Assembly: GCA_023159155.1 (NCBI GenBank)
Contig: JAJNNX010000099.1
Coordinates: forward strand, 1-39,337
Direction of reading: 5' to 3'
Length of the DNA stretch: 39,337 bases
DNA from: Ustulina deusta
Lineage: Eukaryota; Ascomycota; Sordariomycetes; Xylariales; Xylariaceae
The position numbers were made by a program, and so were the translations under genes. Positions 24,833 through 33,971 of the stretch are shown here, piece by piece. How positions within the stretch are numbered: the stretch's first letter is position 1; every line of letters starts with the position of its first letter. Under the pieces are notes generated by a model, which saw only the letters and a list, made by a program, of their open reading frames with translations, did no database searches and was not told where the DNA came from.

Positions 24833-25328
24833 GGAGGGCTATTAGTGCCACTTCTGCTAAACAATAGAACTTGTAATTTAGCCCTTGGCATTTAGGGTCA
24901 ATATATATATTACCGTATAAAGCAATAAATTAATTAAATCTACTAAGGTATAAAGTACTTATTAAAAGCTTTTATTTTAAAAGCTACTCATTTATTTTTT
25001 TAAAATAAATATATAACTAAGTAAATATTAAGTAAATAAATAAATAACTTAAGTAAAATAAATAAATAAATAATATAAGTAACTAAATTAAATAAATAAA
25101 TAAATAGCTTAATAAAATAAATAGGCTAAAATAACTAAGTAATTTTTAAAACAAAAGCTTTTTTACTCCTATATTAAAAAAGCTTTCGGTACTTTATAGA
25201 TTTAATTTATTTATTGCTTTGTACGGCTTTATACAGTAATATTTGTGTTGACCTAAATGCCAAGTGCTAAGTGTTAAGGGCTAAATTACAAGTTCTATCG
25301 TTTGGCGGAAGTGGCACTAATGGCCCAC
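24833..25328. mobile_element. Foldback MITE-like element 2 at the isochore edge
   Basis: The left arm reads GGGCTATTAGTGCCACTTCT from 24836; the right arm ends at 25325 and reverse-complements to GGGCCATTAGTGCCACTTCC. Arms pair for about 130 bp, through GATAGAACTTGTAATTTAGC and ATAAAGCAATAAATTA on the left, around an AAATAAATAA-rich core (25,020-25,120). Differences between the first 50 bases of the arms are mainly C-to-T or G-to-A on the left side only. No coding capacity. A nearby AGTGGTCCTAATAG (24815) partly repeats the terminus. Confidence 0.78.
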
Positions 25329-25599
25329 CGTCGGCCCCCTCCACTGTAACTGGTTCGCTGAGTGACGAGGTGGGGTCCGCAATGGTACACGAGATAAATA
25401 ACCAACAGACAGAACTCTCTAACCTATCTAGGGAACCTAAGCACTGTGATTACCAACAACTCAACACCAATGTCGCCCGCGCTCCTGGCATCACCGACAG
25501 CATTATTTAGGTAGCATGCCAACATCAAATACCCTTCTCCACCTAGGCGGTAAAATACTGCGACTGACCACTACGACTACGCCTCGCTTCGACGCATAA

Positions 25600-26754
25600 A
25601 TGAGCACAATGTCTCGCAGAAGGTCAGTTGGTCCGCTATTCTTGGAACAGGCAGGAACCGAGCCCAAAGCATCAACAACAACAGAACCCCAGAACATCAT
25701 GCATTCACATCAGATGTCTCAACCCCTTACGCCCGTAACCCAGAAACCCGTTGTTCAGGTTGGTCTACATATACTCAAGCAACTTCGACCCTATATCGCC
25801 CAGGCGCATATCGATTCTGGAAATTGGAACAAATTCCGGATCACTTGTGGCCAACTCGATCTCAGTTGGAAATCTGAGAATGGAGGGGGCTTCTTACGGT
25901 TGATTACATCTGAGAAGATGCAACAACTCGCCAACCAATACGGGTTTGACCGCATGAAGGATCTACACCCAGACCCCCGCCACCCGTTCCACAACTCAGT
26001 TGCTGTAGCCCACCACCTCAATCGGCATCTCTTCTCTGTCTATCAAAACGATTTTCTTGCAAACCGGTCGAAGTGGAACTTCCGAGAGTAAGTGGTCCTA
26101 TACCTGGTGGTCTTACATCACTCGTGCTGATATGATGTCGATAGCCCCGATGACTGGGAAGCACCTAAACTTCGGTATTTCCCCAGCGATGAGAAATGGC
26201 AGGTCGAATACATTCTAGGTGTTAGAGATGGCGGCTTACCGCACATCAACTGCACCTTGTTAGAAGCCGAGGAGCTCAAGGAGAACACGCTCATGTTCAG
26301 TGAGGTGTGGTCTATCCTCATGCTTACCCTACTCTTCTTGCGTCACCCCCAGAACGAGAAGTACGAGGTTGTGCCGGTGAGCTAGAAATTTTCCAATGTC
26401 CTCTCATTCCCCTTGACGCCTTAGAACTGGCCCTCTCATATGCTCTTAGTCGCTGACTGGGGAGCTGATAGGTCACCGTTGTAACCATCTCTGGCACGAC
26501 ATTCCGTGTAGTACAAGGGTTTATAGATGGCAAGGCAGGTAGTGTTAGGATTCATAAGTCCGGCGTCATGCCCCTAGGTCCGGACAAGAAGAGCGTGGAG
26601 GAGCGGATGATGCTGATCGTAAGGTGGGTATTAGCTGAACCAGTCTGGCCAAGCAAGCACTAGGTTCGGTAGCAGGATGTCTTTCTGCTCATGTTACTAC
26701 CAAAGGCAATACATAAATGGCCAAAAGACGATCTATCGACTAGCTAAACAATGA
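25600..26754 (+). CDS. Uncharacterised protein, four exons
   Basis: I do not recognise the function. Four exons join in frame: 25600-26087, 26145-26376, 26472-26623 and 26676-26754, giving about 316 aa. Introns are GT-AG and short (57, 95 and 52 nt), with CTGAT or CTGAC branch-like sites in the first two. The last acceptor could instead be at 26663 (40-nt intron, four more residues, same frame). The N-terminal 45 residues are rich in Ser, Thr, Pro and Gln. A compact domain follows with KFRITCGQLDLSW, GGGFLRLITSEKMQQLA, HPFHNSVAVAHHLN, DWEAPKLRYFPSDEKWQVEY and TFRVVQGFIDGKAG. No signal peptide or membrane segment is evident. The start was chosen as the first ATG of the open frame; ATG at 25609 is an alternative. 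It lies only 270 bp from the RIPed block yet has intact splice sites and frames, so it may still be functional. Confidence 0.62.
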
Positions 26755-27328
26755 GGGCTACATGTATCGAGAGGGCTGTTATAAAGGTTGTTTATACAGA
26801 GGTTAGGCAGCGTAATTTCCTTAGTTGAGTAGTTACATATAGGGCATTAAGAAAGACTGCACAGAGATGGTGCTGCCCTATATGTAGTTCATAGGTACAT
26901 GCAGGCCCTGAGCGACTTTGAATGCTGTTTGCTGTGTGACTACTTACCGGTGTCACATTTTTGTGTCATATAAGAGAGCATTGAATACCTACGCACGTTG
27001 GTTGTATGACCGATCATCGTTTCTCCGGGGATAGCTAAGGGGCAAAATGCGACTGAAACAGGTAAGGATGAATCTACACAGTAATTCAATTCCTGAGAGC
27101 CAATGCCTAGAATTAGAAAATAGTATTTTTAATGATTAATTCAACAACCGTTGACCATTGGTAAGCTTTTCATGCTCGTAAGCAAGGCATGAGCAGATAA
27201 TAACGGGGTAACAAACCCCCGCCCTTAGAGCAAACATAGCATGGCATGGCAGTCAACCCAACTCTTTGAAATACCCCAAGTGCGCGCGGTGTGGGATCTT
27301 TCCATCTCATGTTTTGCTTTCGAATAAA
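26755..27328. other. Intergenic stretch with one hairpin
   Basis: No convincing gene. It holds a perfect 13-bp inverted repeat, TACATATAGGGCA (26834-26846) and TGCCCTATATGTA (26874-26886), about 80 bp past the preceding stop codon. The rest has no feature I can support. Confidence 0.5.
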
Positions 27329-27574
27329 ATGGGAGCTTTCGATGTTGCTGCAGGAGGAAATGCACCGAGCAGTCGATCCAAGCCGGAGACAAATGCCAAT
27401 TCCTCGCACTTGGAAACAGGGCCCAGAACACCTGAACCCAGAAACGAGGGCCGCCTTGGGCTCCCTAGCCCTGATGCTATGCCAGAATCTACAAATGCTA
27501 CTTTTAAATCGTCCAATGATCCCGGGTCACATGGTTCAGCACACGCAGATGCTCGATTAGACTTTGTCACCTGA
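27329..27574 (+). CDS. Short Ser/Pro/Asn-rich open frame, possible gene remnant
   Basis: ATG-started frame of 81 residues (MGAFDVAAGGNAPSSRS...). The composition is of low complexity (Ser, Pro, Asn, Glu), resembling disordered N-terminal regions of fungal regulatory proteins. No motif is recognisable. Two shifted frames overlap it, so coding is uncertain. It could be the start of the decayed gene that continues at 27973-28506, but no credible intron connects the two parts. Confidence is low. Confidence 0.25.
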   Translation: MGAFDVAAGGNAPSSRSKPETNANSSHLETGPRTPEPRNEGRLGLPSPDAMPESTNATFKSSNDPGSHGSAHADARLDFVT

Positions 27575-27972
27575 GTGGCGTGTTTTCCGACCGCCCTGTC
27601 AATGCACTTACGGAGCGACACTTCACATTCCGTAGCCCATAGAACCTAAAGGATACCTACCTAGTAAAACTTGGTTGGTGTGCAAGACAAAAATAAGAAC
27701 ACGGTTGGTTAGGCGCCGGAATCAAGACACGGCTTTTCAGTCCTTATCGTGGTGGGGGGCGAGGGCAGGGTTCATCGTAGCACTAGGATTGAGAAATCAG
27801 CTTATGATAGTGCCAGGGTAGATTAGCGAGCGGTAAAGGGAGGCTGGAGATAGGGCACAGACGCGCGTTGAGTTGGATTTATGCCCTACATGGGTTAGGT
27901 AAGAGCAGCCCCAGAGCTTTTGATAGGCTCACAGCAGCGACTACATACATTAGGCGGCGGATAGATTCGTGA
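27575..27972. other. Stretch without a supported gene
   Basis: About 400 bp between two possible fragments of a decayed gene. Frames are short on both strands, and I see no repeats or promoter-like elements that can be defended. Confidence 0.4.
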
Positions 27973-28506
27973 ACAAGGGAAACTAGATGCGTCCAAAGTA
28001 GCTGGGAAAAACTCGAATCCGACGGGGAAGACGACGATCAAAATTTGTGTCAATATTCTGGGGGCGAAAACTTCTATTGTGGCAGCAAACGCCTTGGGAC
28101 TCTGTGGGCTGCCATTGAAACCGAAATGCTGACGTATTGCCGCTTGAAGGATGGCCATCCTTGGCTCTCAAACAGATTCAGCATGGAAACAGTGAAATTA
28201 GCGGCGAAGAATGGTGGTGACTTTTCAGACCTAGCTTTTGTTAAGGGGAAGATGATGAAGCCGTGGTGTAAATGTGGGCGTTTCTAGAATTCCTGGCGCG
28301 CCACAATCCCAACCACAGAGGAGGCATGTGCTTTTTATTTTTCGAATTTGGAAGACTGGGAGCGAAGCAGCTTTCTTAGAGTACCAGAAATCTGGGATGA
28401 CTCAGACATCGACTCCAGTGATGGGGTTGACTCTGTAGATGAGTCCGAGGATAGCTATACCCTTGGGGAGACTGAGATGGAATGGGTTAGTTCGTCGATA
28501 CATTAG
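27973..28506 (+). pseudogene. Decayed gene fragment with an internal TAG
   Basis: One reading frame runs from after TGA at 27970 to TAG at 28504, with a single in-frame TAG at 28285. The 178-codon frame has protein-like content: an acidic stretch (ESDGEDDD), then YSGGENFYCGSKRLGTLW, RLKDGHPWLS, MKPWCKCGRF(stop)NSWRAT, FYFSNLEDWERSSF and a very acidic tail (DDSDIDSSDGVDSVDESEDS). Continuing sense beyond the stop suggests one ancestral C-terminal exon with CAG changed to TAG. No ATG begins the frame and no intron of normal size removes the stop (the only GT-AG pair is 20 nt). Function is unknown. Confidence 0.45.
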
Positions 28507-28794
28507 ATAGCCTCTCTGCTAGCTACTAGTTCTTGACACTATGCTCGCGCTTCTCGCTTACACGTTACAAGAAAGTAATATGATGGGATTTTATAGACGC
28601 CACCATCGAGCGTAGAATGCGATTGACATTTAACTCTTTAGCACAAAGACGATACCCAGCTATGGCAGCTTTGGAGATCGCAGGCAAAGGCGTATCCATA
28701 CCGAATGTGTTTTCTTAAATGTATTATTCATGCATATTCTAATTCTTAACAGGCCTCAAACGATATTAATGCAACCTATTAATACACCAGTCAA
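28507..28794. other. Intergenic, 3' side of the NmrA-like gene
   Basis: No gene. It is AT-richer near 28,715-28,790 and contains AATAGCT- and TTAATA-type sequences that could hold the 3' end signals of the minus-strand gene, but no site can be singled out. Confidence 0.3.
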
Positions 28795-29776
28795 TCAGGA
28801 GCCTTTCCGCTGAACAACCCGCTCGATAATATCTGTGAGAGCCTCCTCTGGTAAATCAAGTAGCTTATTGCAAAGCAATCCATCTTTCTCGAAGTTGGCA
28901 CCACGGTCTGCATCTTCCGCATATAGTAGCATCAGAATGCGAAGTTTCAAACCTTCCGAGTGGTCTTTATCGTCAAGCTTCTTCGCCTTCTCAAAGGCTT
29001 CCTCCGAAGTCATTCTTGAAATTGTCCACTTGTTACCGGTTGCTTTTTCTAGAGCCTCGAGGACTTGCAACTGTGACACGGTGAATGATGCGACAAACAA
29101 GGGTTTGTTTTTTGTCTCGTCGAGCTTCAAAAGCACCTTGACCACGGCGGTAGCCACGGTCCTGATGGTCGTCGTTGACCATAGCTTGTTTCCGGAGTCG
29201 TAGATCGTGGCACGATTCTCTTCCAGCTGGTAGTCGAGCCATCCGCTCTCGAGTCCCCAATCGAAGAATTGTCCCGTGTGGATAGCCGTCCAGGTCAAGC
29301 CAGTATTTTCCTTGGTCTTAAGGTAAGCGATGACCTTGGCCTTGTCGCCGTAGAGCGAGACAAGCTCAGCGGCTGCGGTGCAGGTGTTGTTGCCATATTC
29401 AGAGGGGATGAAGCGAGTGACGCCTGCTTGGATGGCAGCATCGATCATGCGCAAGTGGACCGTGTAGGGCCGTCCCGGGATGGCCGAGACAACAGCATCT
29501 TGGCTTTTGAAAGCGCCCACGAGCTGGTCGATTGGGTAGTCGTCGTCCACCACAGCGACCTTCAGGTGAGGGGGGAAGATTGACTTTGAGGATTTGCGTG
29601 AGAGAATAGACAAATTGAAAGATGGTTCCTTCTGCAATGTTGCGCAGAGTTCAGCGCCAAAGAGCCCTCCGCCCTGCAGTGCGCGATCATTAGTGAGCGT
29701 TTTATGTACGGTGTTGGCTGGAAGAGAACGTAAGACTTACACCGATCAACATGACATTCCGGATTGCTTGTGCCAT
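28795..29776 (-). CDS. NmrA-like / isoflavone reductase-like NAD(P)-binding protein (CipA-like)
   Basis: Two exons, complement of 29741-29776 and 28795-29673, give about 304 aa. The 67-nt intron (29674-29740) has GTAAGT, a CACTAATG branch and CAG. The first exon supplies MAQAIRNVMLIG, which completes the Rossmann nucleotide-binding loop G12-x-x-G15-x-x-G18 (IGGGGLFGAE). R38 after the second strand (ILSRK) would favour NADP(H). VVSAIPG (73-79) and RFIPSEYG (99-106) are typical of the NmrA/isoflavone-reductase branch of atypical SDRs. Length fits the family (about 300 aa). Known: members are NAD(P)(H)-binding reductases or redox sensors acting in the cytosol. The substrate cannot be inferred. 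It lies head-to-head with the SDR gene at 30873. The frame is intact. Confidence 0.85.
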
Positions 29777-30872
29777 TCTCACAATAATAGGAATTAGTGT
29801 GTGAATTGCGAAGTTTCGCCGGGGTATAGGTCCCAAAGATGGTGAAGCACTTTCTTACTTGTTGCCGTTGAAGCAGGACTTCAATCCAGAACGAGATGTG
29901 ATGGAAAAGGGATGGTCTTCGCACAGTGTGTGCCCCTCCAAGAGTGCGCCGCAGACACCCTCCACCACGGGTTTGTCCCATTATTTATGGGTCGGTACCT
30001 AGTGCATAGGGCCAGCGCACGGTGCCCTTTCGCTTAGGTAGCTACAGGATCCACCATTGTCCTTGAACGCTCTCAGATCTCTCCCTAGGATATTGCGCTA
30101 AGCAGATAGAGATACCTCGAGGCTAAATCAGTAGTCCTGCTTATAACATCTCTATGTCTATTGATTAAAAAGCTCAACCCGTCGCCATGAGTCATATGCT
30201 TCGAAGTAGTGTAGTGTAGGGCCTTCAAGGGTACTGTTCTGCTGAATACTGCTTTAGTGTTAAGAGGCGCTCGAGCTGTAGATTTTGTTTTCATCATGTT
30301 CAACTATGATGGGGGATCATGTCAAGGGCAGGGGCTTGGGGCAGCGCTATATGTAGATACTGGGAATTCCAATGGTCTATACCCCTGAAGTGTACCTTGA
30401 GAGCTGACCACTGATCGGCAACCATGCTGATTCATGGCGTGTTGCCTGTAAGTAATAGCCTCAGTCGGGTAGATCTCAGAAGTCTGGTTGGTTACCGAAC
30501 GGTATGCGGATGATGGGGTGAGAAGTGGGGAAGGGAACGGTCCGTGACAAGTGGTCCTGGTGGAGACGGGCTAGAGAGCATCCGCTAGCTTATTCCGGCA
30601 TGATATCAATGTGCAATGGTAATGCTCATGCTCGGCGCATATGATTGGCTGTAAATTTATTGTATATAATACTCTGAGGTCTTTGTACGGGTCTCTGTAC
30701 AGGTCTCTGGACTCCCCCCCGACTCACGATGTGCTTCGTTCTCTATTGTCGACAAAAAGCAAACGCTCGTTCAGTTCGACTATAGCTCTTGTCACGCGCA
30801 ATCATCTCTGCTTTCCACTCTTGGCCCTCCAATGTTGACCCCAGCCCGAAGCGGGCCGAGGTATACGCAACT
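29777..30872. promoter_or_regulatory. Divergent intergenic region between the NmrA-like and SDR genes
   Basis: About 1.1 kb without a supported gene. On the minus strand CATAAATAA (about 29,983-29,991) is a TATA-like element some 210 bp upstream of the NmrA-like start. On the plus side, ATTGGCT (30644-30650, an inverted CCAAT motif) and TGTATATAATA (30661-30671) precede the SDR start by about 200 bp, followed by pyrimidine-rich leader sequence and a short repeat GTCT-TTGTAC / GTCTCTGTAC / GTCTCTGG. Shared control is possible but not shown. Confidence 0.4.
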
Positions 30873-31812
30873 ATGCCGAAGACCGTCTTGATCACAGGCT
30901 GCAGCGAAGGGGGCTTCGATGCCGCCCTCGCAATGGAGTTTCACAGCAGGGGCTATTATGTCTTCGCAACGCTACGCAACACGTCCAAAGCTGGAGCGCT
31001 GGCCCAACTCGACAATGTCGAGATCCTCGAACTTGACGTTACCTCCCTCGACCACATAACACGTGCTGCCCAGGCCGTTGCTAAGCATACCGGCGGAACT
31101 CTCGATGTGCTGGTCAACAACGCCGGCGCCGACTATGTCATGCCGCTGCTCGACATCAAGCTCGAGCAAGCCCGGAAGGTCTTCGAGCTCAACTTTTGGA
31201 GCGTATTCAACATGACGCAAGCTTTCGCCCCTATGCTCATCGAAGCCAAAGGTGCCATCTGCAATATCTCGTCAACCGCAGCAGCTCTGCCCCTAGCCTG
31301 GTCATGTACGCGGGCACCGCATGCTTTCCAATCCCCCCTTCCACCCCCTCTTCACGCCGTAGGATGAGAGACTGATGATGAAATCTACAACAGCCATGTA
31401 CAGCACCTCCAAGGCCTCAGTACGTCAATTATCCGAGGTTATGCGCGTTGAATTAGGAACCCTAGGCGTCCGGGTCACGACTGGCATGATTGGCGCGATG
31501 AATACCCAGGTGCACGTCAACTCATGGGAGCTACAGCTGCCCGAGGACTCCTACTTCCAATGCATAAAGGACGGCCTAGCTTCCCAGAACAGAGGAGATA
31601 TGAAGCCAGGTAGCCACGCACCCGAATTGACAGCGAAGCGCCTCGTCAATGATATTGTCGGTGGCAAAGTTGGAGAAACCTGGCGTGGCGGGTTGGCTTC
31701 CGTTGTTCGATATGCTACAGCCCTCTTGCCCCAAGCCCTCCTTGAGCAACTTCTCAACGGGGACAAGGGCCTAGATATTGTCCAGAAGACCCATAAGCTT
31801 AAGTCGCAGTAG
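30873..31812 (+). CDS. Short-chain dehydrogenase/reductase, Ayr1-like (1-acyldihydroxyacetone-phosphate reductase type)
   Basis: Two exons, 30873-31305 and 31394-31812, give about 283 aa; the 88-nt GT-AG intron splits a Ser codon. The classical SDR fold is clear: VLITGCSEGGFD (5-16), the adenine-pocket aspartate in LELDV (52-56), NNAG (82-85), N107, ISS (132-134) and the catalytic YSTSK (Y147, K151). The TGCSxGG start and length fit fungal Ayr1-like enzymes, which in yeast use NADPH to reduce 1-acyl-DHAP in lipid synthesis. That substrate is inferred from the subgroup only. Two oddities: the last glycine of TGxxxGxG is Asp16, and the usual PG after strand 6 reads TTGMIG, without proline. ATG 30873 is chosen because upstream in-frame sequence lacks SDR character. 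Many SDRs have other substrates, so the role is uncertain. Confidence 0.8.
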
Positions 31813-31827
31813 TGGGGATTTTTATTC

Positions 31828-32277
31828 TTGGTGCGTGTGTCTGGGCGGTTGAGGCGGAGCCGGCATCGTCGGTGGCAGCTATGTACTCTCCAATGGGATG
31901 GGACAACCAAACCGTCGGGTGACGGAGATGTCGTGACCTGCTTAGTCGCCTGGATAGTTCTCACCATCGTATTCGCTGTCATACAATTCTTCCGGCGCAA
32001 CCGTGCTATGATTACGCCTCTTAGCCAGGCGTATCATCTGGGCCAACTGCCTTTATGTCTTCATGTATTAGCTCCTTTCCTTTTCACTTCATCCAAGTTC
32101 AGAAACAGCTAACATAAATCTAGTATCAATGGTCCCAACTGCTTCCAGTCCATTGTGGGTGCCAATGCCATTGAGTCCGCGGCCGATATCTTGCCGGCAG
32201 TGGCATTCTTCGCCTTTGGGTGCTTCAGTGCAGGCCGGGCAAGCAATATTCTCGAACCAGTTGTTGGAGGCTTTTGA
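31828..32277 (+). pseudogene. Small membrane-protein remnant
   Basis: Not recognised. Two segments look coding: 31828-32064 contains a hydrophobic helix CLVAWIVLTIVFAVIQFF followed by RRNR, and 32149-32277 encodes SIVGANAIESAADILPAV and AFFAFGCFSAGRASNILEPV, ending GGF-stop. They join in frame across GT (32065) and AG (32148). A better-looking acceptor at 32123, with branch GCTAAC, would be out of frame, although it adds plausible residues (NGPNCFQ). No ATG opens the first segment's frame. An ATG frame at 31881 (MYSPMGWDNQTVG) meets TGA just before the good sequence, as if one G had been gained near 31920. This suggests a damaged two-helix membrane protein. It begins just after the SDR stop. 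Confidence 0.35.
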
Positions 32278-33971
32278 TCAATCGAGGGAGACATGTACAG
32301 AATTGTTGTGGCAGATTATAGGTCTTTCAAATTCTTTGTTCCTAGTCTTCATCTATCAAAGAATCATTTTGATCCCTTTCGGGTTTGAAGTCCTTGCGAC
32401 GCGCTACCTATCTATCCCGTATTCAGACACCGCAAGGCGACAACCTGTAGAGTGCATCTTATGATATGACTAGCACAAAACTAAAGGTTTACTTGCCAAT
32501 ATTCAACCTCGGTTTTATTTTATCGCTTTCTAGCCTGTTGGGTGCCAAATTCAAGCTTGAACATAACCAGAATGTCACCAGCACATGGAAGCAATTAAAG
32601 CTGGTTTCTGATGCTCTTTTAAGACCTAAAAACCCCCCAATTTAGGGGTAATTCGAGCCGAGTCCTACCAAGCCTTGACTCCCCTTTAAGCACCCAGCCA
32701 CACGCCACTTTAACATGTGCGCTATCAGACAATGCAGCTATATTCCTCTTTGGCACTCATGCTGCACCTGGTAGTAGACTCGACGTGCACTTCAAATGCG
32801 CACTTGGTGTGCGTTTCTGGAAAGCATTGAACAAGGGGCTTGTGACATCCCATTCGAAGCGGCCTGCATTCGCGGGCCTAACGAAACCGGCTGACATAGT
32901 GTAGAGAGGCTAGCTGAAATCAAAGAGATGAACAACACATACACTTCCTGCACGTCAGATTCCTCAGTGATTGGTTCCCCGGCAGTCAATATCGGGAACA
33001 ACAAGAACTGCCAAGCTGTGTCAAGGGATCGAAGCCCCCGCCCGCCAGGGCAGGGATGAAATGCAGCTTTCAGCTTCAGATACATTCTTGCTGGCTCTAA
33101 ATCTAAATAATACTACCGCCAAGACCCGAGCGCCAACAAAACTAGGGGATTCTTTCTTAGAAGCGACAGTGTTCTCTTTTAATCAAAGCCTACTCGTCGT
33201 AGTAGCCATCGTATCCAGACCTGCATAGTTCGAGGAGGGATGAAAAGTCCGACCGGCAAATGTCCAAAAGGAGGTAATGCAGTGTGGACTGGACCAAACA
33301 GCCCAGGGAAGAGTCCAGGCCGCATCCGCCCACAAACAACTACGGTTTGGTTCCTCATACACCAAATCTGTTATCGAGATGTGTTAAAGATCTGACAAGT
33401 TTTAGGCTTCTAGAACACAGAACAATTTCAAGGGATTATGCCGCAAACGAGCACCTACAAATAGGTACTTAATATGGGTTACTTCGCTTATGCTAATATT
33501 GAAGTGGAGTGGATGGACTGAGTGGCTGAACAAATAAAAAGGGGTGTTGAACATAAACAAAAGTAAGAAAAAGGATCGCAACAGTTACACTCTTTTCATA
33601 GTTATCGCGTTCAATTAAGTTATTATACTCTCCCTTGGTCACTTGATCCCCCATGCCAAATCACAGGAAAGAGGCCAAACCTAGGTACACTTGAAGATAC
33701 AATTATTAGACTTTTCAATTAGCGAACTAAACAATCAATTTAAAAAATTAATCAAAATCAACGCAACTGACTAACTAAGAGAGAATGTGATGATTTCCCA
33801 TCCTAGGAGAGTTAGGTGAAGTGATGGAAATAGCCGATAGTAAGCAGACCTGTATTGGTTGGTGTGTTGTGGCTATACAACCTTCTCTCCGCCACACACA
33901 ATCCGTCTGCTCCTTTCTAATATTTTGGAGGGTAAACCGACCGCGAGCCCTGTTAACTGGCCACGTTTGCT
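32278..33971. other. Long stretch without a supported gene
   Basis: About 1.7 kb between the membrane-protein remnant and the 3' end of the zinc-finger gene. Only short overlapping frames occur on both strands, without domain-like content or convincing introns. 33,530-33,790 is AT-richer and probably contains the 3' untranslated part of the minus-strand gene. Nothing else is supported. Confidence 0.45.

Larger units (their letters stand above)
1..25330. repeat. AT-rich, RIP-degraded transposon block
   Basis: Seen: the stretch is almost entirely A and T. The remaining C and G lie mainly in CT/AG contexts, and CpA, TpG and CpG are scarce while TpA is everywhere. No long open frame is present. 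Many segments recur in direct and inverted orientation with C-to-T and G-to-A differences. Known: this is the signature of repeat-induced point mutation acting on duplicated DNA in filamentous ascomycetes. Inferred: an AT isochore, likely heterochromatic; it could be subtelomeric, pericentromeric or simply an interstitial transposon nest. Composition changes sharply at about 25,270-25,330, inside a foldback element. Confidence 0.93.

Noticed and set aside
1..25330. Mitochondrial DNA
   Set aside because: AT richness alone could suggest it, but there are no mitochondrial genes, tRNAs or rRNAs. LTRs with target duplications and RIP-like base changes indicate nuclear repeats.
25271..25510. Open frame of 79 codons at the edge of the AT block
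   Set aside because: It begins with GTG, and its first 18 codons lie in the right arm of foldback element 2. The rest may be leader sequence of the gene at 25600.
28835..29583. Plus-strand frames opposite the NmrA-like gene
   Set aside because: Antisense shadows; the minus strand carries clear family motifs and a matching intron.
29562..29981. Minus-strand 139-codon frame overlapping the NmrA-like start
   Set aside because: It lacks domain character and would read through the well-supported 67-nt intron in another frame.
28795..31812. Secondary-metabolite gene cluster
   Set aside because: Two oxidoreductases and a distant zinc-finger gene are present, but no core synthase, transporter or other tailoring gene.
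31810..31818. Stop-codon readthrough extension of the SDR
   Set aside because: The following frame is open, but TAG TGG lacks the TGA CTA readthrough context known for fungal peroxisomal enzymes, and the residues just after it look non-coding.
31551..32000. Minus-strand 149-codon frame under the SDR
   Set aside because: Antisense to the SDR second exon, rich in Arg/Thr and without motifs.
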